Below, in pieces: positions 1-5,912 of a DNA stretch of 7,415 nt. The translations under genes were made by a program, and so were the position numbers. Under the pieces are notes generated by a model. That model did not search any database. It had not been told where the DNA came from and was given only the letters and a program-made list of their open reading frames with translations. The number at the start of each line of letters is the position of its first letter. The stretch's first letter is position 1. This DNA comes from Bacteroidales bacterium UBA3868 (GTDB taxonomy: Bacteria > Bacteroidota > Bacteroidia > Bacteroidales > WCHB1-69), in the NCBI GenBank assembly GCA_002392325.1, contig DGGS01000117.1, positions 757 through 8,171 on the forward strand, given 5' to 3'.

Positions 1-860
1 GCGATTTCCTCATCGCCCGTGTATTCCAAATGGTCCACAGAGAGGGCATTGTACTTCACGCCCACTTGTATGCCACCGGAGCACGCCATCTCGTTAGCGT
101 GGATTTTGGGCCGCAAACCGTATTTGATTCCTTGCATCAAGATGCGCTCGGTTTGCTCACAGGTGAAGAAACCTTGGTCGCAGAACACATCCACATAGTC
201 GGCCAGATCTTCCGCGGCCACCATAGGAATCATCTCATTGATAATGAGATCCACATATTCGTCGGGGTTCTGCTTGTATTGCAACGGCACGGCGTGCGCA
301 CCCAAAAAGTTGGCTTTGATGGTGAGCGGTGACTTCTCTTTGAGCCGGCGGATTACACGCAACATTTTGAGCTCGTCCTCGGTGGAGAGGCCGTAGCCGC
401 TCTTGATTTCCACAGCGCCTGTGCCATACGAAGCCATTTCTTCGAGACGGAGCCACGCACTGTCAAACAACTCATCCTCAGAGGTTTCGTGCAAGCGCTT
501 GGCTGAATTGAGGATACCGCCGCCGCGCTTGGCAATCTCTTCGTAAGAAAGTCCTTTGATTTTGTCGATATATTCCACCTCGCGACTGCCCGCATACACA
601 ATGTGCGTGTGCGAATCGCAGAAAGACGGGAATACCATGCGCCCCGTAGCATCAATCTCCTCAATATTCTCCTTGATTTTGTTCAGTTTGTCGGCAGAAA
701 GTTCCGACATCGGACCGAAATCCTTTATTTTGTCCCCTTCCGTAAGAAGATAGGCGTTGTCGATAATGGGAAGATGCTGCATTTCCTTTCCCGCGCGGAA
801 CTTCACCGCCTTGGGTTCAGCTTGTACCAGTTGTTTGATGTTTTTTACTAAGATTGCCAT
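1..860 (-). CDS. hutI: Imidazolonepropionase (HutI), C-terminal part cut off by the window edge
   Basis: The enzyme hydrolyses 4-imidazolone-5-propanoate to N-formimino-L-glutamate, the third step of cytosolic histidine degradation, and is a metal-dependent member of the amidohydrolase superfamily. The window holds the first 286 codons of a protein that is normally about 400-420 residues. Visible signatures are the metal-binding HTH at residues 84-86 inside CDSHTHIVYAGSREVEY, a substrate-pocket SGYGLSTEDELKMLRV stretch (154-170), FLGAHAVP with H189, the metal ligand H254 in KIHANEM, and H277 in SVDHLEYTGDEE. The later metal-binding aspartate lies outside the window. The ATG at 858-860 fits the family start and sits about 20 bases below a TAnnTTTG element. 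No Shine-Dalgarno is seen. hutI follows a terminator-like hairpin after era, so it probably starts its own transcript, perhaps with other hut genes further left. Family assignment is firm; substrate is known from the family. Confidence 0.95.
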   Translation of the reverse strand, partial: MAILVKNIKQLVQAEPKAVKFRAGKEMQHLPIIDNAYLLTEGDKIKDFGPMSELSADKLNKIKENIEEIDATGRMVFPSFCDSHTHIVYAGSREVEYIDKIKGLSYEEIAKRGGGILNSAKRLHETSEDELFDSAWLRLEEMASYGTGAVEIKSGYGLSTEDELKMLRVIRRLKEKSPLTIKANFLGAHAVPLQYKQNPDEYVDLIINEMIPMVAAEDLADYVDVFCDQGFFTCEQTERILMQGIKYGLRPKIHANEMACSGGIQVGVKYNALSVDHLEYTGDEEI

Positions 861-885
861 ATTGAACACTGTTTTTTAAGGAACG

Positions 886-893
886 CAAAAATA
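886..893 (-). promoter_or_regulatory. Candidate Bacteroidota -7 promoter element for hutI
   Basis: On the minus strand the sequence is TATTTTTG, an exact match to the TAnnTTTG -7 consensus used by the primary sigma factor of Bacteroidota. It would place the transcription start near 876-880 and give a leader of roughly 16-20 bases before the hutI ATG. I do not see a TTG at the expected -33 distance (19-21 bases upstream), so the call rests on the -7 box and its position only. The T-rich run could also arise by chance. Confidence 0.45.
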
Positions 894-894
894 C

Positions 895-929
895 AAAAAA
901 CAGGGGATGCTTCGGTCTCATTAATCCCC
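895..929 (-). terminator. Candidate intrinsic terminator at the end of the era operon
   Basis: Read on the minus strand, GGGGAT (924-929) pairs with ATCCCC (903-908) to give a six-base stem with a 15-base loop. TG and a run of six T (895-900) follow. The left arm consists of the last two sense codons of era (GGG GAT), so the era stop codon lies in the loop. The stem is short and the loop large, so it may be weak. Its position between era and hutI supports an end of transcription there. Confidence 0.5.
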
Positions 930-1835
930 ATAATCATATCCGAACTTCTTCATCAGCAACTCGCTGTTGCGCCAGTCTTTGAGCACTTTGACGGACAAAT
1001 CCAGAAAGACATGCTTTTGCAGAAAATCCTCAATGGAGGTGCGCGCGTCGGTGCCCAATTTCTTTATGGCGCTGCCTTTGCTACCGATGATGATGGCCTT
1101 TTGCGTGTCGCGTTCCACATACAAAGTGGCCCCGATGCGGATCAGGTTTTCGTCTTCTTTGTAGCTATCCACAACTACCTCAACACTGTACGGGATCTCC
1201 TTCTTATACTGCAGAAGAATCTGCTCGCGGATGAGTTCGGAAACAAAGAAGCGCATGGGCCGGTCGGTGAGCGCGTCTTTTGGAAAATAAGGCGGGCAAA
1301 GCGGCAAAAGCGACACTATGCGTTCCCGCAAAGCATCAATATTCAGTCCTTTCAAAGCCGAGATGGCAAACACATCGGCATCGGGGAAAATCTCCTGCCA
1401 GTGCGCTTTGGACTCTTCCACCTGTTCGGTTGAAAATTTATCTATTTTATTGATAATAAGAACTATCGGTCTTCCAAGCAATTTGATTTTCTCAACCAGT
1501 TCGGCATTGTATTTGGTTTCGCCACACTCCACCAAATAGAGAATAATGTCGGCGTCCTGCAACGAGTCCACCACAAACTTCATCATCATCTTCTGCATCA
1601 TGTAGGCGGGGTCGAGCACGCCGGGCAGGTCGGAATAGACAATCTGGAAATTGTCGCCGTTGACAATGCCCTTGATGCGATGGCGCGTGGTCTGCGCCTT
1701 GGAGGTCATAATGGAGATTTTCTCGCCCACCAGTTGGTTCATCAGGGTGCTTTTGCCCACATTGGGATTTCCTATGAGGTTCACGAAGCCGGCGCGATGG
1801 TCGGCGGGTATGGGGTTGTTTTGGTCTATTGTCAT
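921..1835 (-). CDS. era: GTPase Era, ribosome assembly factor
   Basis: Era is an essential GTPase that binds the 3' end of 16S rRNA and helps mature the 30S subunit. This protein has 304 residues, the usual length. The GTPase domain shows G1 GNPNVGKS (22-29), the G2 region KAQTTRHR (46-53), G3 DLPG (69-72), G4 NKID (129-132) and G5 ISALKG (158-163). The C-terminal KH domain follows, with IRIGATLYVERDTQKAIIIG and the RNA-binding loop GSKG (251-254). The G3 sequence is odd: Era normally has DTPG, and here the threonine is leucine, read from CTG in the DNA. The ATG at 1833-1835 gives a 15-residue lead-in before AGFVNLIG, typical of the family. Era is last in a four-gene minus-strand run, 57 bases after lpxH. 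A hairpin at its 3' end overlaps the last codons. No own promoter is visible, so it may be read from upstream. Identification is secure. Confidence 0.97.
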   Translation of the reverse strand: MTIDQNNPIPADHRAGFVNLIGNPNVGKSTLMNQLVGEKISIMTSKAQTTRHRIKGIVNGDNFQIVYSDLPGVLDPAYMMQKMMMKFVVDSLQDADIILYLVECGETKYNAELVEKIKLLGRPIVLIINKIDKFSTEQVEESKAHWQEIFPDADVFAISALKGLNIDALRERIVSLLPLCPPYFPKDALTDRPMRFFVSELIREQILLQYKKEIPYSVEVVVDSYKEDENLIRIGATLYVERDTQKAIIIGSKGSAIKKLGTDARTSIEDFLQKHVFLDLSVKVLKDWRNSELLMKKFGYDYGD

Positions 1836-1852
1836 AATCGTTGTTTTTTGTA

Positions 1853-1880
1853 GTAAAGACGGACGGCCGTGCGTCTTTAC
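1853..1880. repeat. 28-base near-perfect palindrome between lpxH and era
   Basis: Arms GTAAAGACG (1853-1861) and CGTCTTTAC (1872-1880) are exact reverse complements. They flank a self-complementary core ACGGCCGT (1863-1870), and the only unpaired positions are 1862 and 1871, both G on the plus strand. As RNA it would fold into a stem of nine pairs, one mismatch and two more pairs around a four-base loop. On the operon strand it is followed by an A-rich stretch, not a T-run, so it is not a standard terminator for lpxH. Its form resembles dispersed extragenic palindromes with GTAGAGACG-type arms that I recall from Bacteroidota and cyanobacteria. That link is inference, since only one copy is in this window. 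Confidence 0.7.
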
Positions 1881-1892
1881 AGTTTTGGGCAG

Positions 1893-2663
1893 TTATTCGC
1901 CCATACATAGCGTCGGGGCAGGAGCATCCGCATCATACACCACATAGCTGAAATTGTTCAGCCAGTCGCCCGTATTGAAATAGCAGGAATTTTCGCCAAG
2001 CGGATATTTTACCGGAATATGCCGGTGTGCGTATATGAAAAAGTCAACATGCTCTTGTTCAAGTATTTGTCGGGCATACTGCACTTGAAACTCCTCCTCA
2101 TTCTTAAAGGTGAAAACCTCGGGTTTGTGGGAGGCGCGGCTGCGGGCGGAAAAGTGGCGGGCAATTGCGAAGGCATGCCTGGGATGCAACATGCTGTAAA
2201 GCACGCGGTTGGGCTTATATCCAAAAACACGCTTGATAAAATTGTAGCGACGCTGCCTGCCACCCAACCCGTCTCCATGTCCAACCAGACAGCGTTTGCC
2301 GTTCAGGACAAACGCCTGTTGATTGTAAAACACCTGGCAATCAAACTGTTGTGTGAAATAGTCCTGTACCCACATGTCATGATTGCCGGTGAAATAATAT
2401 ATTTTAACACCTGACTCGTTCAGTTCATAGAGCAGGTTGAAGAGACGGAAATAACCCTTGGGGGCCACATCTCCATATTCGAACCAAAAGTCAAAGATAT
2501 CACCCAGGAGGAAAAGATGTTGAAATTGTCCCTTTTTTGACTCCAACAGTTGGATGAGTTTCGTTTCACGCTGTTTGCTATCCTCATCTTCCGGTGTCCG
2601 CAGATGGGCATCGGAGATGAAGAGGGCGTTCCCTTGTATTTCTATCGGATGGTCAAACAGCAT
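1893..2663 (-). CDS. lpxH: UDP-2,3-diacylglucosamine pyrophosphatase, LpxH-type metallophosphoesterase
   Basis: LpxH-type enzymes cleave UDP-2,3-diacylglucosamine to lipid X (2,3-diacylglucosamine 1-phosphate) and UMP, the fourth step of lipid A synthesis, at the inner face of the inner membrane. The 256-residue protein carries the complete calcineurin-like metal site: DAH (D18, H20) in FISDAHL, GDIFDFWFEY (D55, D58), GNHD (93-96), GHGD (128-131) and YAHRH (211-215), with GDW at 232-234. YAHRH stands where the usual motif is GHxH, so glycine is replaced by alanine. GNHD is unlike the GNRD of E. coli LpxH; I take this as the Bacteroidota-type relative, and exact substrate identity is inferred. 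The ATG at 2661-2663 lies 12 bases below the stop of the GT9 gene, with an AAGGA motif overlapping that stop. Neighbouring acyltransferase and glycosyltransferase genes support a role in envelope lipids. Confidence 0.87.
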   Translation of the reverse strand: MLFDHPIEIQGNALFISDAHLRTPEDEDSKQRETKLIQLLESKKGQFQHLFLLGDIFDFWFEYGDVAPKGYFRLFNLLYELNESGVKIYYFTGNHDMWVQDYFTQQFDCQVFYNQQAFVLNGKRCLVGHGDGLGGRQRRYNFIKRVFGYKPNRVLYSMLHPRHAFAIARHFSARSRASHKPEVFTFKNEEEFQVQYARQILEQEHVDFFIYAHRHIPVKYPLGENSCYFNTGDWLNNFSYVVYDADAPAPTLCMGE

Positions 2664-2672
2664 CGTTAAAAT

Positions 2673-2677
2673 TCCTT
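2673..2677 (-). promoter_or_regulatory. Shine-Dalgarno-like AAGGA before lpxH
   Basis: On the minus strand AAGGA lies nine bases before the lpxH ATG and shares two bases with the TAA stop of the GT9 gene. It is the only clear Shine-Dalgarno-like site in the window; the other starts have A/T-rich leaders. Its overlap with the upstream stop suggests translational coupling, though Bacteroidota ribosomes rely little on such sites. Confidence 0.35.
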
Positions 2678-3659
2678 AAAACTTGTTCACCCAATCGGCC
2701 ACTTCCGGGGCGGAAATCTTGTTCATACATTTGAAATGCTTGTGGGGGCATGATTTGCGGCCCAATTTGGAGCAGGGGCGGCAATGCAGGGGGCAAACTT
2801 CGAAATTGCGGAACAATTCGCGGTGGCCGGGCATATACGGATACATGCCGAACTCGGGAATAGTGCTGCCCCAAAGAACAGCTGTCGGTTTCTGGAAAGC
2901 GGCGGCAATGTGCATCAATCCCGTGTCACCGGTAACCACGCAATCCGCCTGTTTGAGGATGGAGCAGGATTGATAAAGCGAGTACTTGCCACATCCGTTG
3001 AAGGCGCGGTCGCCCAGTTGCGACACAATCTCCTCTCCCACCTCATACACATCTTTGGCTCCCAACAGCATGATGGGTTTGTGAAGGATACTGCCGATTT
3101 CCACCACTTTGGAAGCCGGGATGCGTTTTGTGGCATGGGCTCCGGCTAGAACGATCACCACAAAGCCGTCCTCAAACACCATCGGCAAGTCATCCTCGTC
3201 AAAATCAGCGCCTTCCGGGATAAAGAAGTCCAACCCCTTGTGGTCATTGTGCACATTAAGCGTGGAAACCGCATCAAAATAGCGGTCCACCACATGGGTG
3301 TCGGGCAGCAAATTCAGTTTCAGCATCACACAGATGTTCCGCCTGCCGGTAACCTTATTGTAGCGGAAGACGGGGCATTGGAGTTTGCGTGTCACCTGGC
3401 GCGAACGGTGGTTGTTGTGCAAATCCACAACCGCGTCGAAATTCTCCGCAACCAGTTCTTTTATAACCGTTTTCGGATCTTCCGGGTCATACAGATGCAC
3501 TTTGTCAATATAGGGGTTCGGGGCCACGATTTTCTCGTTGGCTTTCTTGGTCAGAAAATGCAGTTCCACATTCTCCACCTGGTTTTTAATGGCCCGTACT
3601 ACGGGGGTTGTCAGCACGATGTCACCGATTGAGCTCAACCGGATCACCAGTATTTTCAT
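2676..3659 (-). CDS. Glycosyltransferase family 9 protein (LPS heptosyltransferase-like)
   Basis: GT9 enzymes transfer heptose or a related sugar from a nucleotide donor onto the lipopolysaccharide core at the cytoplasmic face of the inner membrane. The 327-residue protein begins MKILVIRLSSIGDIVLTTPV; D13 matches the catalytic aspartate of E. coli WaaC. The C-terminal donor-binding part has the family signature TGDTGLMHIAAA (243-254) followed by KPTAVLWGST (257-266). Near the C-terminus is a cysteine- and histidine-rich segment, C289, C293, C296, C304 and C311 with H292, H306 and H308. Start choice is open: ATG at 3659 fits the family and leaves 19 bases after the acyltransferase stop. An ATG at 3684-3686 would add nine residues (MDDLQPPSA), overlap that stop by eight bases in ATGGATGA and have a more A-rich leader. 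The lpxH neighbour supports an LPS role, but acceptor and donor cannot be told from sequence. Confidence 0.88.
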   Translation of the reverse strand: MKILVIRLSSIGDIVLTTPVVRAIKNQVENVELHFLTKKANEKIVAPNPYIDKVHLYDPEDPKTVIKELVAENFDAVVDLHNNHRSRQVTRKLQCPVFRYNKVTGRRNICVMLKLNLLPDTHVVDRYFDAVSTLNVHNDHKGLDFFIPEGADFDEDDLPMVFEDGFVVIVLAGAHATKRIPASKVVEIGSILHKPIMLLGAKDVYEVGEEIVSQLGDRAFNGCGKYSLYQSCSILKQADCVVTGDTGLMHIAAAFQKPTAVLWGSTIPEFGMYPYMPGHRELFRNFEVCPLHCRPCSKLGRKSCPHKHFKCMNKISAPEVADWVNKF

Positions 3660-3678
3660 CGCCGACGGGGGTTGTAAA

Positions 3679-4818
3679 TCATCCATTGTTTTGGTTTTTA
3701 TAAAAATTGTCCACGGGAGTGCCATAAATGCGGAGCAGGTACTCCATCATTTTCTCTTTGGGCACATCGCGAACCACTGCTTTTCGTTGCAGATATTGCT
3801 CAAATTTCTGTTTCTGTTCTTCGGTATAAAATTCCACATAATCCTGATTATCGTACATCAAGTCATGCGCGATGTAGTTGTTGGCGTACAACTTATAGTT
3901 CGCATATATCTGATTGTCAATTAATTTGCAGATATAGTGCAGTTTATCGTTGACATTCAAATCGGCCGGAACGCTATCCAGTTCTTCGTGCAGGGGATTC
4001 CCGAGCACCAAGGTCACCTGGCCTTTCGGGTCAAAGATGCCTTGTTTGATGCTTTCAAAATCTTCGCCGGGGCGCTTCTCATAGTGCTGTCCGTTCTCAC
4101 TCAGGGCCATCTCGCGGGCTTTCAACTCGGCACAGGGTTCAAATTCGTATGAAATGGACATGGGCACAATGTTCATCCGTTTGATTTTTCCAATCAGATC
4201 CTCCTCGTGGCCCATGGAAACCATCTTCAGGAGTCCTTGTTTGGTGAAATCGTTTCCGTCTTTGGTACGCCCGTCGCGCTGGGCGATCCAAACAGATTCT
4301 TTTTCTTCAAAAAGACTGTATTGGATATAGGCGGAGAGCCGTTGCGAGTTGGCCAGTTTTTCGCGCAAGGAGCCAGAACGGATCACCTTTACCATTTTGT
4401 TGAGACGGCCCACCTGGTCCAACAAGGGGGTTTTCAGCAGGTTATCGCCAATGGCAATCTTGGAGGTACGGCGGTGCTCAATGAAAAAGTAGTATTGCAG
4501 CATTGCCGGGTCGAAGGTGATATCACGGTGGTTGCTGATAAAGAGATAAGCCTGCTGGGGGTCGATATTTTCGATTCCGGACATTTCGCAGCGGGTAGTG
4601 GAGTGCTTGACGAACAATTCCACCCAACGGCGGATAAAATCGGCCTGCACATCATCCACACAATGATATTTTGGAAAATCCCGTCTCAAATCCTCCACCG
4701 TATAGTTGGGGAGAAATTTTGCCACGGTATCCTGGAAACGGGGGTCATCCATCAGTTTATAATAGGCCTCCCGAAACTCGCTGTCATTATAGGGTCGTAT
4801 GTCATCAAAATCGTACAT
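3679..4818 (-). CDS. PlsC/PlsB-like glycerolipid acyltransferase
   Basis: The protein belongs to the lysophospholipid acyltransferase superfamily, whose members move acyl chains from acyl-CoA or acyl-ACP to glycerol phosphate or similar acceptors at the inner membrane. With 379 residues it is longer than a plain PlsC (about 240). The active-site block is FISNHRDITFDP (93-104), with H97, D99 and D103. Later blocks are GDNLLKTPLLDQVGRLNKMVKVIRSGS (124-150, acceptor region), WIAQRDGRTKDG (177-188) in place of the usual FPEGTRS, and NIVPMSISYE (216-225). No clear membrane segment or signal peptide is seen. I prefer the ATG at 4816-4818: it puts the leader about 17 bases below a TATTTTTG element. 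A GTG at 4822-4824 would add two residues. It is first in the run to the GT9 gene, lpxH and era. The acceptor is unknown: phospholipid, ornithine-type lipid or lipid A are all possible. Confidence 0.85.
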   Translation of the reverse strand: MYDFDDIRPYNDSEFREAYYKLMDDPRFQDTVAKFLPNYTVEDLRRDFPKYHCVDDVQADFIRRWVELFVKHSTTRCEMSGIENIDPQQAYLFISNHRDITFDPAMLQYYFFIEHRRTSKIAIGDNLLKTPLLDQVGRLNKMVKVIRSGSLREKLANSQRLSAYIQYSLFEEKESVWIAQRDGRTKDGNDFTKQGLLKMVSMGHEEDLIGKIKRMNIVPMSISYEFEPCAELKAREMALSENGQHYEKRPGEDFESIKQGIFDPKGQVTLVLGNPLHEELDSVPADLNVNDKLHYICKLIDNQIYANYKLYANNYIAHDLMYDNQDYVEFYTEEQKQKFEQYLQRKAVVRDVPKEKMMEYLLRIYGTPVDNFYKNQNNG

Positions 4819-4840
4819 GTACACGTTTTTTTCCAGCGTG

Positions 4841-4848
4841 CAAAAATA
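4841..4848 (-). promoter_or_regulatory. Candidate -7 promoter element for the acyltransferase-GT9-lpxH-era run
   Basis: The minus strand reads TATTTTTG, an exact TAnnTTTG match, identical to the element before hutI. It lies 22 bases before the preferred acyltransferase ATG, which implies a leader of about 17 bases. No TTG is visible at the -33 distance. It is 25 bases from the oppositely directed element of purC. Confidence 0.5.
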
Positions 4849-4873
4849 ATAAAAATCATTGAACCTTTTTTCG

Positions 4874-4881
4874 TACCTTTG
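4874..4881 (+). promoter_or_regulatory. Candidate -7 promoter element for purC
   Basis: The sequence TACCTTTG matches the Bacteroidota TAnnTTTG -7 consensus exactly. It would put the start of transcription near 4886-4889 and give a short A-rich leader of about 16-19 bases before the purC ATG. The nearest upstream TTG (4859-4861) is only 12 bases away, closer than the usual 19-21, so the -33 part is not supported. Confidence 0.55.
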
Positions 4882-4904
4882 CCGCCGTTAAAAAAATAAG
4901 CGTT

Positions 4905-5861
4905 ATGGCAGCAATTACACATACTGATTTTAATTTTCCGAAACAAAAGAGCGTTTATCACGGCAAAGTTCGTGATGTTTACAATATCAACGACGATGTA
5001 CTGGTGATGGTGGCTTCCGACCGCATCTCCGCTTTCGATGTCATTTTACCGAAAGGCATTCCCTGCAAAGGTCAGATTCTGAACCAGATCGCCGCCAAAT
5101 TCTTAGATGCCACGCAGGACATTTGCCCGAACTGGAAATTGGCCACCCCCGACCCTATGGTTACTGTGGGCGTGATGTGCAAAGGTTTCCCGGTGGAAAT
5201 GATTGTGCGCGGCTACCTTTGCGGCAGCGCATGGCGCTTCTACAAGAACGGTGGTCGCAACCTCTGCGGCAACATCCTGCCTGAGGGCATGCGCGAGAAC
5301 CAGAAGTTCCCCACCCCCATCATCACCCCGACCACCAAGGCCGAACAGGGCGAGCACGATGCCGACATCTCCAAGGAAGAGATTCTGGCCAAGGGACTTG
5401 TCTCTCCCGAAGATTACGCTGTTATTGAGGACTACACGATGAAACTGTTCCAGCGCGGCACCGAAATCGCCGCCAAACAGGGACTTATCCTCGTCGATAC
5501 CAAATACGAGTTCGGTAAGGCCGGTGACAAAATCTACCTCATCGACGAAATCCACACGCCCGACTCCTCCCGCTATTTCTATGCCAAGGGTTATGAGGAG
5601 AACTTCGCCCAAGGCCTGCCGCAAAAACAACTCTCCAAAGAGTTTGTGCGCGAGTGGCTCATGGCCAACGGTTTCCAAGGGCAGGAAGGCCAACAAGTGC
5701 CTGAAATGACCGAAGAGGTGGTGAACGGCATCACCAACCGCTATATCGAACTCTATGAGAACATCACAGGCGAGAAGTTCGTGCCCGCCGACACCGAAAA
5801 CGCCGACGAACGCATATACAACAATGTGATGAATTGGCTGAAGGAGAAGGGGAAAGAGTAA
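4905..5861 (+). CDS. purC: Phosphoribosylaminoimidazole-succinocarboxamide synthase (SAICAR synthetase)
   Basis: PurC joins aspartate to CAIR using ATP to form SAICAR, a cytosolic step of de novo purine synthesis. The 318 residues match the longer form of the family (yeast Ade1 is about 306, E. coli PurC about 237). Visible motifs are the nucleotide-binding start [14 protein letters not shown] (15-28), [20 protein letters not shown] (37-56), [17 protein letters not shown] (95-111), [12 protein letters not shown] (141-152), the signature LVDTKYEFG (196-204) and [15 protein letters not shown] (212-226). In the second family signature the residue before GS is cysteine (C106), where threonine or alanine is usual. 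The ATG at 4905 sits directly below a promoter-like TACCTTTG with an A-rich leader. The opening codons are A/T-rich, while the body strongly prefers C-ending codons, which suggests high expression. The TAA stop lies inside a short AGAGTA repeat. valS follows after 51 bases and may be cotranscribed. Confidence 0.97.
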   Translation: MAAITHTDFNFPKQKSVYHGKVRDVYNINDDVLVMVASDRISAFDVILPKGIPCKGQILNQIAAKFLDATQDICPNWKLATPDPMVTVGVMCKGFPVEMIVRGYLCGSAWRFYKNGGRNLCGNILPEGMRENQKFPTPIITPTTKAEQGEHDADISKEEILAKGLVSPEDYAVIEDYTMKLFQRGTEIAAKQGLILVDTKYEFGKAGDKIYLIDEIHTPDSSRYFYAKGYEENFAQGLPQKQLSKEFVREWLMANGFQGQEGQQVPEMTEEVVNGITNRYIELYENITGEKFVPADTENADERIYNNVMNWLKEKGKE

Positions 5862-5897
5862 AGAGTAAAAGAGTAGAAGAGTAGAGATTTAAGATTT
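5855..5897 (+). repeat. AGAGTA and AGATTT microrepeats across the purC stop and the purC-valS gap
   Basis: AGAGTA occurs four times, starting at 5855, 5862, 5870 and 5878, a spacing of 7, 8 and 8 bases. AGATTT follows twice, at 5885 and 5892. The first AGAGTA copy contains the end of the purC reading frame (GAG TAA). The pattern looks like replication slippage in a purine-rich intergenic stretch. No function is evident, and no hairpin or terminator is seen in the gap. Confidence 0.6.
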
Positions 5898-5912
5898 GAA
5901 AAACAGATATAT

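Noticed and set aside
1853..1880. Palindrome as a Rho-independent terminator for lpxH
   Set aside because: On the minus strand the hairpin is followed by an A-rich stretch, with no run of T; on the plus strand only TTTT interrupted by G follows, and no plus-strand gene ends there.
1492..1908. Minus-strand 138-codon frame overlapping the start of era and the end of lpxH
   Set aside because: It is an out-of-frame reading of era and runs through the palindrome; the true frame has all five GTPase motifs.
4207..4899. Plus-strand open frame of 230 codons opposite the acyltransferase
   Set aside because: Antisense to a gene with clear family motifs, crosses the divergent promoter region, and has no recognisable domain.
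5103..5696. Minus-strand open frame of 197 codons opposite purC
   Set aside because: Low-complexity translation rich in glycine, valine and leucine, mirroring PurC codons; no independent start context.
5855..5897. CRISPR-like or iteron array from the AGAGTA units
   Set aside because: Units are six bases with one- to two-base gaps, far below CRISPR repeat and spacer sizes, and there is no replication gene or A/T-rich origin nearby.
5862..5912. T-box or other riboswitch leader before valS
   Set aside because: The gap from purC is only 51 bases, far too short for a T-box, and holds simple repeats with no stable stem.
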